64,000 nt of DNA from an uncultured bacterium (GTDB taxonomy: Bacteria; Bacteroidota; Ignavibacteria; Kapaibacteriales; UBA4661). Of the stretch, positions 33,455 through 41,531 are shown in pieces. Every line of letters begins with the position of its first letter. Position 1 is the stretch's first letter. The notes beneath the pieces were generated by a model, which worked only from the letters and a program-made list of their open reading frames with translations, was not told where the DNA came from and made no database searches. Both the position numbers and the translations under genes were made by a program. The stretch is taken from positions 65,662-129,661 of the forward strand of contig CALCNX010000031.1 in assembly GCA_937899715.1 (NCBI GenBank), given 5' to 3'.

Positions 33455-36400
33455 ATGCGCACTGCCCCTTTATACTGGGCTATTTTTACCGATGTCTCTT
33501 TGCCCCACGAGCGAAGAGTGCGGCTGCGTCGTATATTTTCGGGAATACTGTTAGTTACTGCTTTTGCTTCTTTTTCGCTTCCGTTCCTTTATTCCCAAAC
33601 AACCCACGTCCCCAATTTTGAGCACTACAAAAAGCCGAGTGGTCTCGACCCGACGCGTAAGATTAACCAATATGTCAGCACCATCTGGAAGGCGGAACAG
33701 GGCTTACCGCAGAATAGTGCTCTTGCTCTTTGCCAAACCCGCGATGGCTATCTCTGGATAGGAACCGAAGAAGGGGCAGCTCGCTTCGACGGAGTACAAT
33801 TCAAAATCTTTGACCAAGAAGTTGTTCCCAATCTTAGTGCGGGCTATATCATTTCCTTCTACGAGCAGCGCAACGGCACACTTTGGATGGGAACACGCGG
33901 CGGCGGATTGATTCGCCACCGATACAATCAATCGGGAAATGAATTTATTGCCTTTGACAGCACCAAAGGGCTGAATGCCGTTGACATCTGGGCAATTATC
34001 GAAGACCGTTCGGGGACATTGTGGATAGGTACAGACAACGGCTTATTTGCATACACCGACGGGCACTTTCGGCGTTTCACCACCAGCGACGGCTTACCAC
34101 ATTTGATTGTGCAGAGTTTGCACCAAGACCGCATGGGCACATTGTGGGTTGGTACTCAAAAAGGTCTTTGCCGCCTGACTGGCTTGCTCACATCGCACTT
34201 CGGTCAGGAAAAAATCTTCGCACGAGAGCCATTGCTCAAGGACACGAGCGATATCCGCTCTATTCTCCACGATAGCAAAGGTGTGCTTCGTGTCGGTTCG
34301 CGGAATGGGCTCTGGAGCCGTCCGAGCGGCGGTGATTGGTCACTTCTAACCCAAAAAGACGGCTTATCCGGCAATTACATATTTTCTATTCTCGAAGACC
34401 GCAACAATAGCATTTGGCTCGCCACATACGATAATGGCATTAGTCGTATTACGGGAAACCGCATCGAAACATTTACCCGAAAAGATGGCTTGGCAAACGA
34501 AAATACACTTGCACTTTTGGAAGACCGCGAAGGCGCATTATGGGTCGGCACCGACGGCGGCGGTGTGCAACGTTTTATCAATGGAAGTTGCCTCACGCTG
34601 ACCACACGCGAAGGGCTTCTGGGAAATGTGGTACGAAGTTTTTGCCAAGATAGCACGGGTGCAATATGGATAGCCACAAGCAGTACAGGGCTTCATCGTC
34701 TCCAAGACGGCAAAATCAGTCTTTATGATAAAACCCGAACCAATGTTTTTGCAGGAAATGAAACTCGCGGACTGCTCACTAATACCGACGGCACCGTGTG
34801 GGTAGGCGTTCTGGGAGCAGGCGTGTACTACTACAAAGGCGGACGCTGGGGGCACTATACCACGAAGGACGGTTTGGCAAGCAATGATGTCAACATCATC
34901 GTGCGCGACCGCGAGGGCGCTTTGTGGTTCGGCTGCTCACAAAACGGCATGAGCCGTTTCAAGGACGGTCATTTTACATCATTCGGTATGCGCGACGGAC
35001 TAGCTAATGAAAGCGTCTATGGACTTCTGCCGGACAGCGCTGGTGGTATCTGGATAGGCAGTTTTGGTGGTGGAGTACAATACTACCGCAATGGTACATT
35101 TACCAATTATTCTGTGGCAAATGGACTAATGGGCATGAGCGTTCTGGGGTTTTACCACGATGCCGCAGGAGCAGTGTGGGTGGCGGGCGTGGGCGGTATC
35201 AGCCGCATCAAAAACGGCGTTGTGCGGTCGCTGACCAAAAAAGAAGGCTTATATGACGATGCTTCCTTCACAATTATAGAAGATAATAACGGCTATCTCT
35301 GGGCAACGTCCAACAAGGGAGTCTATCGTATTCGCAAATCGGAGGCGGACTCCGTTGCCGATGGTTTGCTCAAGCGCTTGACCTGTCGGAATTTTGGCGC
35401 TGCCGATGGGATGCGCAGCGCTGAGTGCAATGGCGGTGCACAGCCTTCGGCACTGAAAGCACGTGATGGGCGGCTGTGGTTTTCCACCATCGAAGGAGCG
35501 GTTATTATTGACCCGCTTCGCCTTGAGACGAACCCTCTTCCACCGCCGGTTATCCTTGAAAAAATGCTCTCCGGCACAGAAATAATGCCTTTGATACCCG
35601 ATGCCTCTATTCTACCCGGAAATACGGAATTAGAATTTCACTACACCGCCCCAAGTCTTATCGGCTCTGACCGCGTCCGTTTTCGTTTTTTGCTGGAAGG
35701 CTTTGACCATGACTGGACGGATGCCGGAACACGGCGCATTGCCTATTATACCAATCTTCCGCGCGGTCGCTCGTATCGTTTCCGCGTTCAAGCCTGCAAT
35801 AATGAAGGCGTTTGGAACTATGTTGGTGCTTCATATAGCTTTTCTTTACAGCCGCATTTCTACGAAACATGGTGGTTTATTCTGCTTTGCGGTGCCGGAA
35901 CAATTGCTCTGGCGCTGACGGCATACCAAGCACGGACGCGCCAAATGAGCGCACGAGCACACGCACTGGAACTCCTCGTGCAAGAACGCACCAAAAGTTT
36001 ACAGCAAAGCAATGAAGAGCTAGCCGTTGCCAATACGGAGGTGCAGCGCCAAATTACGCTTTCTGACTTGCAAGCGCGAGAAATTGAGGTTGCTAATGCA
36101 CAATTACAAGAAAGCAATGAGCGCCTCCGCCAGCTTGACGTAGAGAAGAATGAGTTTTTAGGCATTGCGGCACACGACCTCAAGAACCCGCTTTCGTCTA
36201 TCATCATGACTATTTCGATGATGCAGCGCTACAACGACAAAATTGAATCACATGAGCGCATCACCTATTTGAATCGCATTGAAACGACTGCCGAACGGAT
36301 GCTGGGGATTGTAACCGACCTTCTCAATATCAACGAAATTGAATCCGGCGAACTGCGCTTGCAATTTGAACCGATGAACCTTGCTGAAATTGCTGCCGAC

Positions 36401-36823
36401 GCTGCCCAACACTACCAAATTATCGCCCAGCGCAAAAATATTCGTTTCGTCTCGGATTTTCCCGACCACGCCTGCATGGTCATGGCAGATAAAGAAAAAC
36501 TCTGGGAGGTCTTGGAAAACCTTCTTTCCAATGCTATCAAATTCTCGCCGTCCGGGAAGCACGTTTTTATAGAGGTCTCCGAGCATGGAGCGCTGGTACG
36601 TCTGGAAGTACGGGATGAAGGTCCGGGATTGAGCGTAGAAGACAAAAGCAAGGTGTTCCATAAGTTTGCCCGCCTTTCAGCACAGCCCACAGGCGGCGAG
36701 CACAGCACAGGTCTGGGTCTTAGCATTGTCAAGAAAATGGTCGAAGCAATGAGCGGTACGGTACATTGCGAATCGGAACTCGGCAAAGGAGCACGGTTTA
36801 TCGTGGAATTACCGAAAATATGA
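33455..36823 (+). CDS. Two-component propeller sensor histidine kinase
   Basis: 1122 residues. After an N-terminal hydrophobic segment come about 14 propeller repeats (residues ~65-690) of the type GTLWIGTDNGLFAYTDGHFRRFTTSDGL, forming two seven-bladed propellers. Then a Y_Y_Y domain (LEFHYTAPSLIGSDRVRFRFLLEGFDHDW), one transmembrane helix (WWFILLCGAGTIALALTAY), a coiled coil, HisKA (FLGIAAHDLKNPLSSI), and HATPase_c with LLSNAIKFSPSG, VRDEGPGL and STGLGLSIVKKMVE. The sensor is periplasmic, the kinase cytoplasmic. Unlike gut-Bacteroides hybrid regulators it has no receiver or AraC domain, so a separate regulator must exist. Convergent with a related kinase. Confidence 0.93.
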   Translation: MRTAPLYWAIFTDVSLPHERRVRLRRIFSGILLVTAFASFSLPFLYSQTTHVPNFEHYKKPSGLDPTRKINQYVSTIWKAEQGLPQNSALALCQTRDGYLWIGTEEGAARFDGVQFKIFDQEVVPNLSAGYIISFYEQRNGTLWMGTRGGGLIRHRYNQSGNEFIAFDSTKGLNAVDIWAIIEDRSGTLWIGTDNGLFAYTDGHFRRFTTSDGLPHLIVQSLHQDRMGTLWVGTQKGLCRLTGLLTSHFGQEKIFAREPLLKDTSDIRSILHDSKGVLRVGSRNGLWSRPSGGDWSLLTQKDGLSGNYIFSILEDRNNSIWLATYDNGISRITGNRIETFTRKDGLANENTLALLEDREGALWVGTDGGGVQRFINGSCLTLTTREGLLGNVVRSFCQDSTGAIWIATSSTGLHRLQDGKISLYDKTRTNVFAGNETRGLLTNTDGTVWVGVLGAGVYYYKGGRWGHYTTKDGLASNDVNIIVRDREGALWFGCSQNGMSRFKDGHFTSFGMRDGLANESVYGLLPDSAGGIWIGSFGGGVQYYRNGTFTNYSVANGLMGMSVLGFYHDAAGAVWVAGVGGISRIKNGVVRSLTKKEGLYDDASFTIIEDNNGYLWATSNKGVYRIRKSEADSVADGLLKRLTCRNFGAADGMRSAECNGGAQPSALKARDGRLWFSTIEGAVIIDPLRLETNPLPPPVILEKMLSGTEIMPLIPDASILPGNTELEFHYTAPSLIGSDRVRFRFLLEGFDHDWTDAGTRRIAYYTNLPRGRSYRFRVQACNNEGVWNYVGASYSFSLQPHFYETWWFILLCGAGTIALALTAYQARTRQMSARAHALELLVQERTKSLQQSNEELAVANTEVQRQITLSDLQAREIEVANAQLQESNERLRQLDVEKNEFLGIAAHDLKNPLSSIIMTISMMQRYNDKIESHERITYLNRIETTAERMLGIVTDLLNINEIESGELRLQFEPMNLAEIAADAAQHYQIIAQRKNIRFVSDFPDHACMVMADKEKLWEVLENLLSNAIKFSPSGKHVFIEVSEHGALVRLEVRDEGPGLSVEDKSKVFHKFARLSAQPTGGEHSTGLGLSIVKKMVEAMSGTVHCESELGKGARFIVELPKI

Positions 36824-36852
36824 GGCTTAAAGCTCCTCACGACCCTCGTTCT

Positions 36853-39033
36853 TTATGCCTCAGCACTTTGCAGCTCAAGAATAAACGTCGCGCCCTTGCC
36901 CGGTTCGCTCTCGCACCACACTCGCCCTTCCTGCAATTCAACGAGTCTTTTGACAATCGAAAGCCCCAAGCCCGTCGAATTCTCGCCGCCCGTTGGCTGT
37001 GCTGACAAGCGAGCAAATTTGCCAAAGACGTATTGTTGGTCTTCTGCCGTCAAACCCGGACCTTCGTCCTGCACTTCTACCCGCACATACTCTTTGCCAT
37101 TTTCCGTGCGGCTCAGACAGCGCACCCATACTTGCTTCCACTGCGGCGAATATTTGACGGCATTCGACACAAGGTTGTCTAAAATCTGCCGGAGCGCCTG
37201 TTTATCGGCGTGAGCAGTAAGATTTTGTAAGGCTTGCAGATGAAGAATAATACCTTTTTGCGTTGCCCGTGCTTGGTACTCCTCCACGACGCTCGCCACG
37301 ATTTCCATATCCACCGGTTGAATATCAACACTCACCAGCCCACTTTCAATGCGGTTTACGTCCAAAATGTTGGCGATAATATCCACCATAGCATCGCAAG
37401 CGTTCATCATCATTCCCGTAAATCGGTGTACCCTCTCGGCATCGTCGCCCGTTGTAAACATACTCTCAATAATCTCTGCGCCGGAGCGAATACCGGCGAG
37501 TGGATTTTTGAGGTCGTGCGCAGCAATACCCAAAAATTCATCTTTTTCGCGGTTCAGCTCCACAAGCTGCTTGGTGCGCTCTTCTACGCGATGTTCCAGC
37601 ACTTTATTGAGTTGGAGAATTTCTTCTTGTGCTTCTTTCATTACCGTAATGTCCTGAAGAATCCCGTAGAGCTGCTCAATACTGCCACTCTCACCCCGCA
37701 CACATCGCCCGGCGGCTCGCACCCACAGATGCTTATCGGTAGCAGTGATAAGTTTTAATTCCAAATCGAATGGCTCGCCCGTCGTGAGCAACTGCTGCGA
37801 TGCCGCTTGTATGATAGGACGATGTTCAGGATGAAAGAACTGAAACTCGCCTGTTACGGTTGATAAATCCGTATCTTCAGACACATCATAGATTCGGTAT
37901 ATTTCTTTCGTCCAGCGAATTCGCCCATGCACCATGTCAAATTCCCAACCGCCAATCCGCGCAATAGCACCAGTGGTGTCCAGAAGCTGATTCTGCTTGT
38001 GAATAATAATTTCAGACCGCTTAGCAATGGTAATGTCTAATGCTGCCATGAGCACCGCCACAACTCTCGTATCGTCAGCATAGACAGGCTTGATTGAATA
38101 TCGGAACCAGCACTCTTTCCCTTCGACCATTGCTGGAGCTTCATACTCAACTGCTGCCCCGGAAAATGCTTGTCGAATTTCACCTATGAATTTTGCAGCG
38201 CGGTCAGGCATGAGATAGGATGCGATTGATTCGCCAACCACTATTTGCTTCTGCAAGGCACGATATACACTTTCCTGTGTTAGTTTGTTGAAGGTCAGCA
38301 CACGCAAATCACGGTCAATGAGCCATATTGACTGAGGAGAATTGTCCACCACTGTCCGCAGATGCGCCTCCCGAATGTGTAGCTCTCCTTCGTTGCGGAT
38401 ACGCTCTGTCAAATCAATCCCCGTGCATTGGATTTCCAAGACATCGTTGTATGTATTGCGAATCGCAACAAAATCCCACGTGGTTGTGAGAATACCAAAT
38501 TGTAGGCTTGGCTTCCGCAGAGTAACGCGCATCGGGGTTTCAGGCTCGGCGAAGCATTTTTCTACGGCTTTGATAACAATGTCGTGGTCTTCGGGAATGA
38601 CAAATTTCAACGAAAACGTTCCGATGATAGTGTCGCGGTCTTCTTCACGAACAAATGCCTCAAGAAAGGTGCGATTAGCATATGTGTAATTGCCCTCCAC
38701 ATCCATGCGAACCACGTATAGACCGGAGACATCCAACATTGATTGAAGATAGGTCTTTTGCGCTCTTACGCTCAGGTGTATGGATTGGTTCAATCGGAAA
38801 ACGCGAAAAAAAACGAGCGTGAGCGGCACACCAAGTACCACAAAAACAACAGTAGAAAGCGTATTGAACACGGTTATTTCTGCTGACGCATACCGCCAAA
38901 ACACAAGACTCCGCACAAGACCAAACGCTAGTAGAAAAAGCGCCGTACCAAACGCAAATCGGAAAAATATCGGATGCTCGGTGCGAAGCCATGCTGAAGT
39001 ATTCGACCGCGAAGAAGAGAATATCTTGGTCAT
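36853..39033 (-). CDS. Multi-PAS sensor histidine kinase
   Basis: 726 residues from the ATG at 39033, just before two transmembrane helices (ALFLLAFGLVRSLVFW and VVFVVLGVPLTLVFFRVF). Then three PAS domains (QSMLDVSGLYVVRMDVEGNYTYANRTF; SIWLIDRDLRVLTFNKL; a PAS_3 unit FDMVHGRIRWTKEIYRIYDV), HisKA (FLGIAAHDLKNPLAGI) and HATPase_c (LVSNAVKYSPQW, VQDEGPGL, STGLGLSIVKRLVE). The catalytic half is close to that of the convergent kinase at 33455, including FARLSAQPTGGE, pointing to paralogy. No response regulator adjoins it. Confidence 0.92.
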   Translation of the reverse strand: MTKIFSSSRSNTSAWLRTEHPIFFRFAFGTALFLLAFGLVRSLVFWRYASAEITVFNTLSTVVFVVLGVPLTLVFFRVFRLNQSIHLSVRAQKTYLQSMLDVSGLYVVRMDVEGNYTYANRTFLEAFVREEDRDTIIGTFSLKFVIPEDHDIVIKAVEKCFAEPETPMRVTLRKPSLQFGILTTTWDFVAIRNTYNDVLEIQCTGIDLTERIRNEGELHIREAHLRTVVDNSPQSIWLIDRDLRVLTFNKLTQESVYRALQKQIVVGESIASYLMPDRAAKFIGEIRQAFSGAAVEYEAPAMVEGKECWFRYSIKPVYADDTRVVAVLMAALDITIAKRSEIIIHKQNQLLDTTGAIARIGGWEFDMVHGRIRWTKEIYRIYDVSEDTDLSTVTGEFQFFHPEHRPIIQAASQQLLTTGEPFDLELKLITATDKHLWVRAAGRCVRGESGSIEQLYGILQDITVMKEAQEEILQLNKVLEHRVEERTKQLVELNREKDEFLGIAAHDLKNPLAGIRSGAEIIESMFTTGDDAERVHRFTGMMMNACDAMVDIIANILDVNRIESGLVSVDIQPVDMEIVASVVEEYQARATQKGIILHLQALQNLTAHADKQALRQILDNLVSNAVKYSPQWKQVWVRCLSRTENGKEYVRVEVQDEGPGLTAEDQQYVFGKFARLSAQPTGGENSTGLGLSIVKRLVELQEGRVWCESEPGKGATFILELQSAEA

Positions 39034-39199
39034 AAATTTGCACCAGAAAATATGGTGGGAATAAAAGCGCAGTGGCAAGGGAGGGAGAGGAAAGAAGAGG
39101 GGCTTTCCGGCAAAATCTATAAGGCTACTACGAAGAGCAAGCACCTGAGCGCTTTACAGCAACTCAGGCGTTTCGGCAATGGCAGTGAAAACCGTATAA

Positions 39200-39616
39200 T
39201 CAATTCAGCCAGAACATCGCATCCACGCTTACACCGTCGGTCATCCAGCAATCGCGGTAGCGCGGGTCTCGCTGACGGGAGAGCGTAAAGGTATAAATCA
39301 CGGTTTGGCTGTTCTCGCCCGTAATCATCACGCGCTGCTGTGCGACAGTGCCGGAGATAAGCACGGATTCGTAATCAGCATTGCGGTGATTGAGCATAAC
39401 GGCGTACACGGGATTACGCACGATTTGCTTGAAACGCGAGAGTGGTCCGGTATAAACTTTGTTGCCCGGTGAGGCAAAGTTGAATGCCGTTGTAATGCCG
39501 TCGTCATTTCCGGCATCGTTATCGCGCAGCGCCTCAAGCTGAATACGAATCACATCGTCCGGCGAAAATTCAGGCTTGGGCTGCGGAAGCGTGTTTGGTT
39601 CGCGTTGTGGTTGCAT
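39200..39616 (-). CDS. DUF4864-like protein
   Basis: 138 residues, no signal peptide or membrane segment. The pattern IRIQLEALRDNDAGNDDGITTAFNFASPGNK, FKQIVRNPVYAVMLNHR and QRVMITGENSQTVIYTFTLSRQ...CWMTDGV follows the DUF4864 layout (small alpha/beta cone fold of the NTF2-like type). The N-terminal 20 residues are Pro/Gln-rich. Function unknown. It stands alone between the kinase gene and coaBC. Confidence 0.7.
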   Translation of the reverse strand: MQPQREPNTLPQPKPEFSPDDVIRIQLEALRDNDAGNDDGITTAFNFASPGNKVYTGPLSRFKQIVRNPVYAVMLNHRNADYESVLISGTVAQQRVMITGENSQTVIYTFTLSRQRDPRYRDCWMTDGVSVDAMFWLN

Positions 39617-39800
39617 AAAGCGTTATGCGAAAATGCGTTAAAAAAATATCCTTAGAGCGATTTTGAGTGTGCAAAATTACAGAAATTTTCCTCGCAAACA
39701 AACAAAGTTCCATAAAATTCAGTAATTTGGCTCTACAAGTTGCTGTACAAGTTGTTGCACACGATGTACGACCTTTCCAACCCCGATTCTTAACTCACGT

Positions 39801-41405
39801 ATGAACATTCTCATCGGCATTAGCGGCAGCATAGCCGCCTATAAATCAACTCATTTGGTTCGTGAAATTTTGAAAAGCGCCGAAGCAGGTGGCAACCACG
39901 AAGTCCGGGTCGTGATGACTCCTTCGGCAACAAAATTTATACCCGCCCTAACGCTGCAAAATTTGACCAAGTACGCCGTCGCTGTCGAAATGTTCGAGGA
40001 AGGCGTACAATCGGGCGGTTCGTGGCATATACACCTTGCGCGGTGGTGCGATGTGATGATGATAGCACCCTGCTCCGCCACGACGCTCGGCAAACTCGCG
40101 CAGGGCATTTGCGATACAGCACTCACGACCGTTGCGCTTGCTCTCCCGCCTGAAAAGCCGCTTCTCATTGCTCCGGCAATGGATACCGAAATGTGGATTC
40201 ATCCCGCCACACAGCGTAATTGCACCATTTTGCGTACCGACGGCGCATACATCATCCCACCTGCCAGTGGTAAGCTCGCAAGCGGCTTTGTGGGCGCAGG
40301 GCGGCTACCCGAAACCGATGTGCTGCTGGATGCACTCTTTGCTGCACTGAACGCACCGCGCTTCGGGCGATTTAACACGCAAGGACATTCCCCGCAAGCA
40401 ATGAGTAATGAACATCGAGCAGCAAATAGCGAGCAATATAGTGCCGCACCAAGCACCCCACAACAAAGCCCAAGTGAGGCTTTCGACACGTACAACAAGC
40501 GCTTTGACAGTTATGCCGCAAAACTCGACCCCACAGCACCGGGCAACACACAAACGAGCGCAACACAAGCAAGCACACAAGACCCCATCCAAGCAGCACT
40601 TGGGAAAACGGTTGTGAATCTACAAGAAGGCGCGGAAGCCATTCAATTTGATGCAGAGTTAGAATTGACCAAACTCAAGCGCGAGAAGCACGGCGAGACC
40701 TCTACGCCACAAAGCAGCGTGGATGTGGGCGCTGTGCCGTTCCCTTTTGCCGGAAAAACTGTGCTGATAACGGCGGGACCGACCTACGAAAAAATAGACG
40801 ACGTGCGGTTTATCGGAAATTATTCATCAGGGAAAATGGGCTTTGCGCTTGCCGAAGAAGCGGCGAACTATGGCGCGAAAGTAACACTTGTCGCGGGTCC
40901 GGTCGGCTTGGACACCCCAAAAAATGTACAGCGCGTGAATGTAGAATCAGCACGAGAAATGTTCGATGAGGTGATGAAACGCCGTGCGGAATCGGATGTG
41001 ATTGTGTTAGCAGCAGCAGTGGCAGATTTTACGCCGCTTGAGAAGCACGATGGCAAAATCAAGAAAGAAGATACCGGCGAAACAATGACGCTCCGCCTGA
41101 CCAAAACGCCGGACATTTTGGCAGCAGTCGGCGCAGTCAAGGGCGACAGGCAAGTCGTGGTGGGCTTTGCACTGGAAGCGCACAATCACGTCGAAAATGC
41201 TCGCAAAAAACTCACCGCAAAACGCGCCGACCTCATCGTACTAAACGCTCTCGGCAAGCCCCAAAGCGGCTTTGACACCGACGAGAACACCATCACAATT
41301 CTCACCCCAAGCACCGAGCCGAAGGACTTTGCACCAATGCCCAAGCGAGAGTGCGCTCGTGTGATTTTGCGGACAGCCGCAGAAATTGGACAGCAAAAAC
41401 AGTAA
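39801..41405 (+). CDS. coaBC: Bifunctional phosphopantothenoylcysteine decarboxylase / phosphopantothenate-cysteine ligase with long linker
   Basis: 534 residues against a usual ~400. The CoaC flavoprotein domain (1-~190) has GISGSIAAYKS, IHLARWCDVMMIAPCSATTLGKLAQGICDTALTT and PAMDTEMWIHPATQRN. The CoaB domain (~315-530) has VLITAGPTYEKIDDVRFIGNYSSGKMGFALAEEA and a KIKK..RLTKTPDIL lysine region. Between them lie ~120 Gln/Ser/Thr/Ala-rich residues (AASNEQ-type low complexity) where normal enzymes have a short link. It makes 4'-phosphopantetheine for coenzyme A. Followed immediately by an inverted-repeat element. Confidence 0.93.
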   Translation: MNILIGISGSIAAYKSTHLVREILKSAEAGGNHEVRVVMTPSATKFIPALTLQNLTKYAVAVEMFEEGVQSGGSWHIHLARWCDVMMIAPCSATTLGKLAQGICDTALTTVALALPPEKPLLIAPAMDTEMWIHPATQRNCTILRTDGAYIIPPASGKLASGFVGAGRLPETDVLLDALFAALNAPRFGRFNTQGHSPQAMSNEHRAANSEQYSAAPSTPQQSPSEAFDTYNKRFDSYAAKLDPTAPGNTQTSATQASTQDPIQAALGKTVVNLQEGAEAIQFDAELELTKLKREKHGETSTPQSSVDVGAVPFPFAGKTVLITAGPTYEKIDDVRFIGNYSSGKMGFALAEEAANYGAKVTLVAGPVGLDTPKNVQRVNVESAREMFDEVMKRRAESDVIVLAAAVADFTPLEKHDGKIKKEDTGETMTLRLTKTPDILAAVGAVKGDRQVVVGFALEAHNHVENARKKLTAKRADLIVLNALGKPQSGFDTDENTITILTPSTEPKDFAPMPKRECARVILRTAAEIGQQKQ

Positions 41406-41410
41406 CAGTG

Positions 41411-41529
41411 ATAGTGTTGAATTTTGAGTTCTGAGTTCTGAGTTCTGAGTTCTGAGTTCAAGAACCTAATACACCAGCAACGAAGCGCCTTTTAACACAA
41501 TTCACTCAAAACTCAAAATTCAACACTAT
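41411..41529. repeat. Inverted-repeat element with five TGAGTTC tandem units, 119 bp
   Basis: Perfect 20-bp terminal inverted repeats (41411-41430 and 41510-41529, beginning ATAGTGTTGAATTTTGAGTT). Just inside the left end is a 7-bp tandem array TGAGTTC x5 (41425-41459). It fills the whole space between two convergent genes, 5 bases after the coaBC stop and 2 before the next stop, so it probably also ends both transcripts. Confidence 0.8.
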
Positions 41530-41531
41530 TT

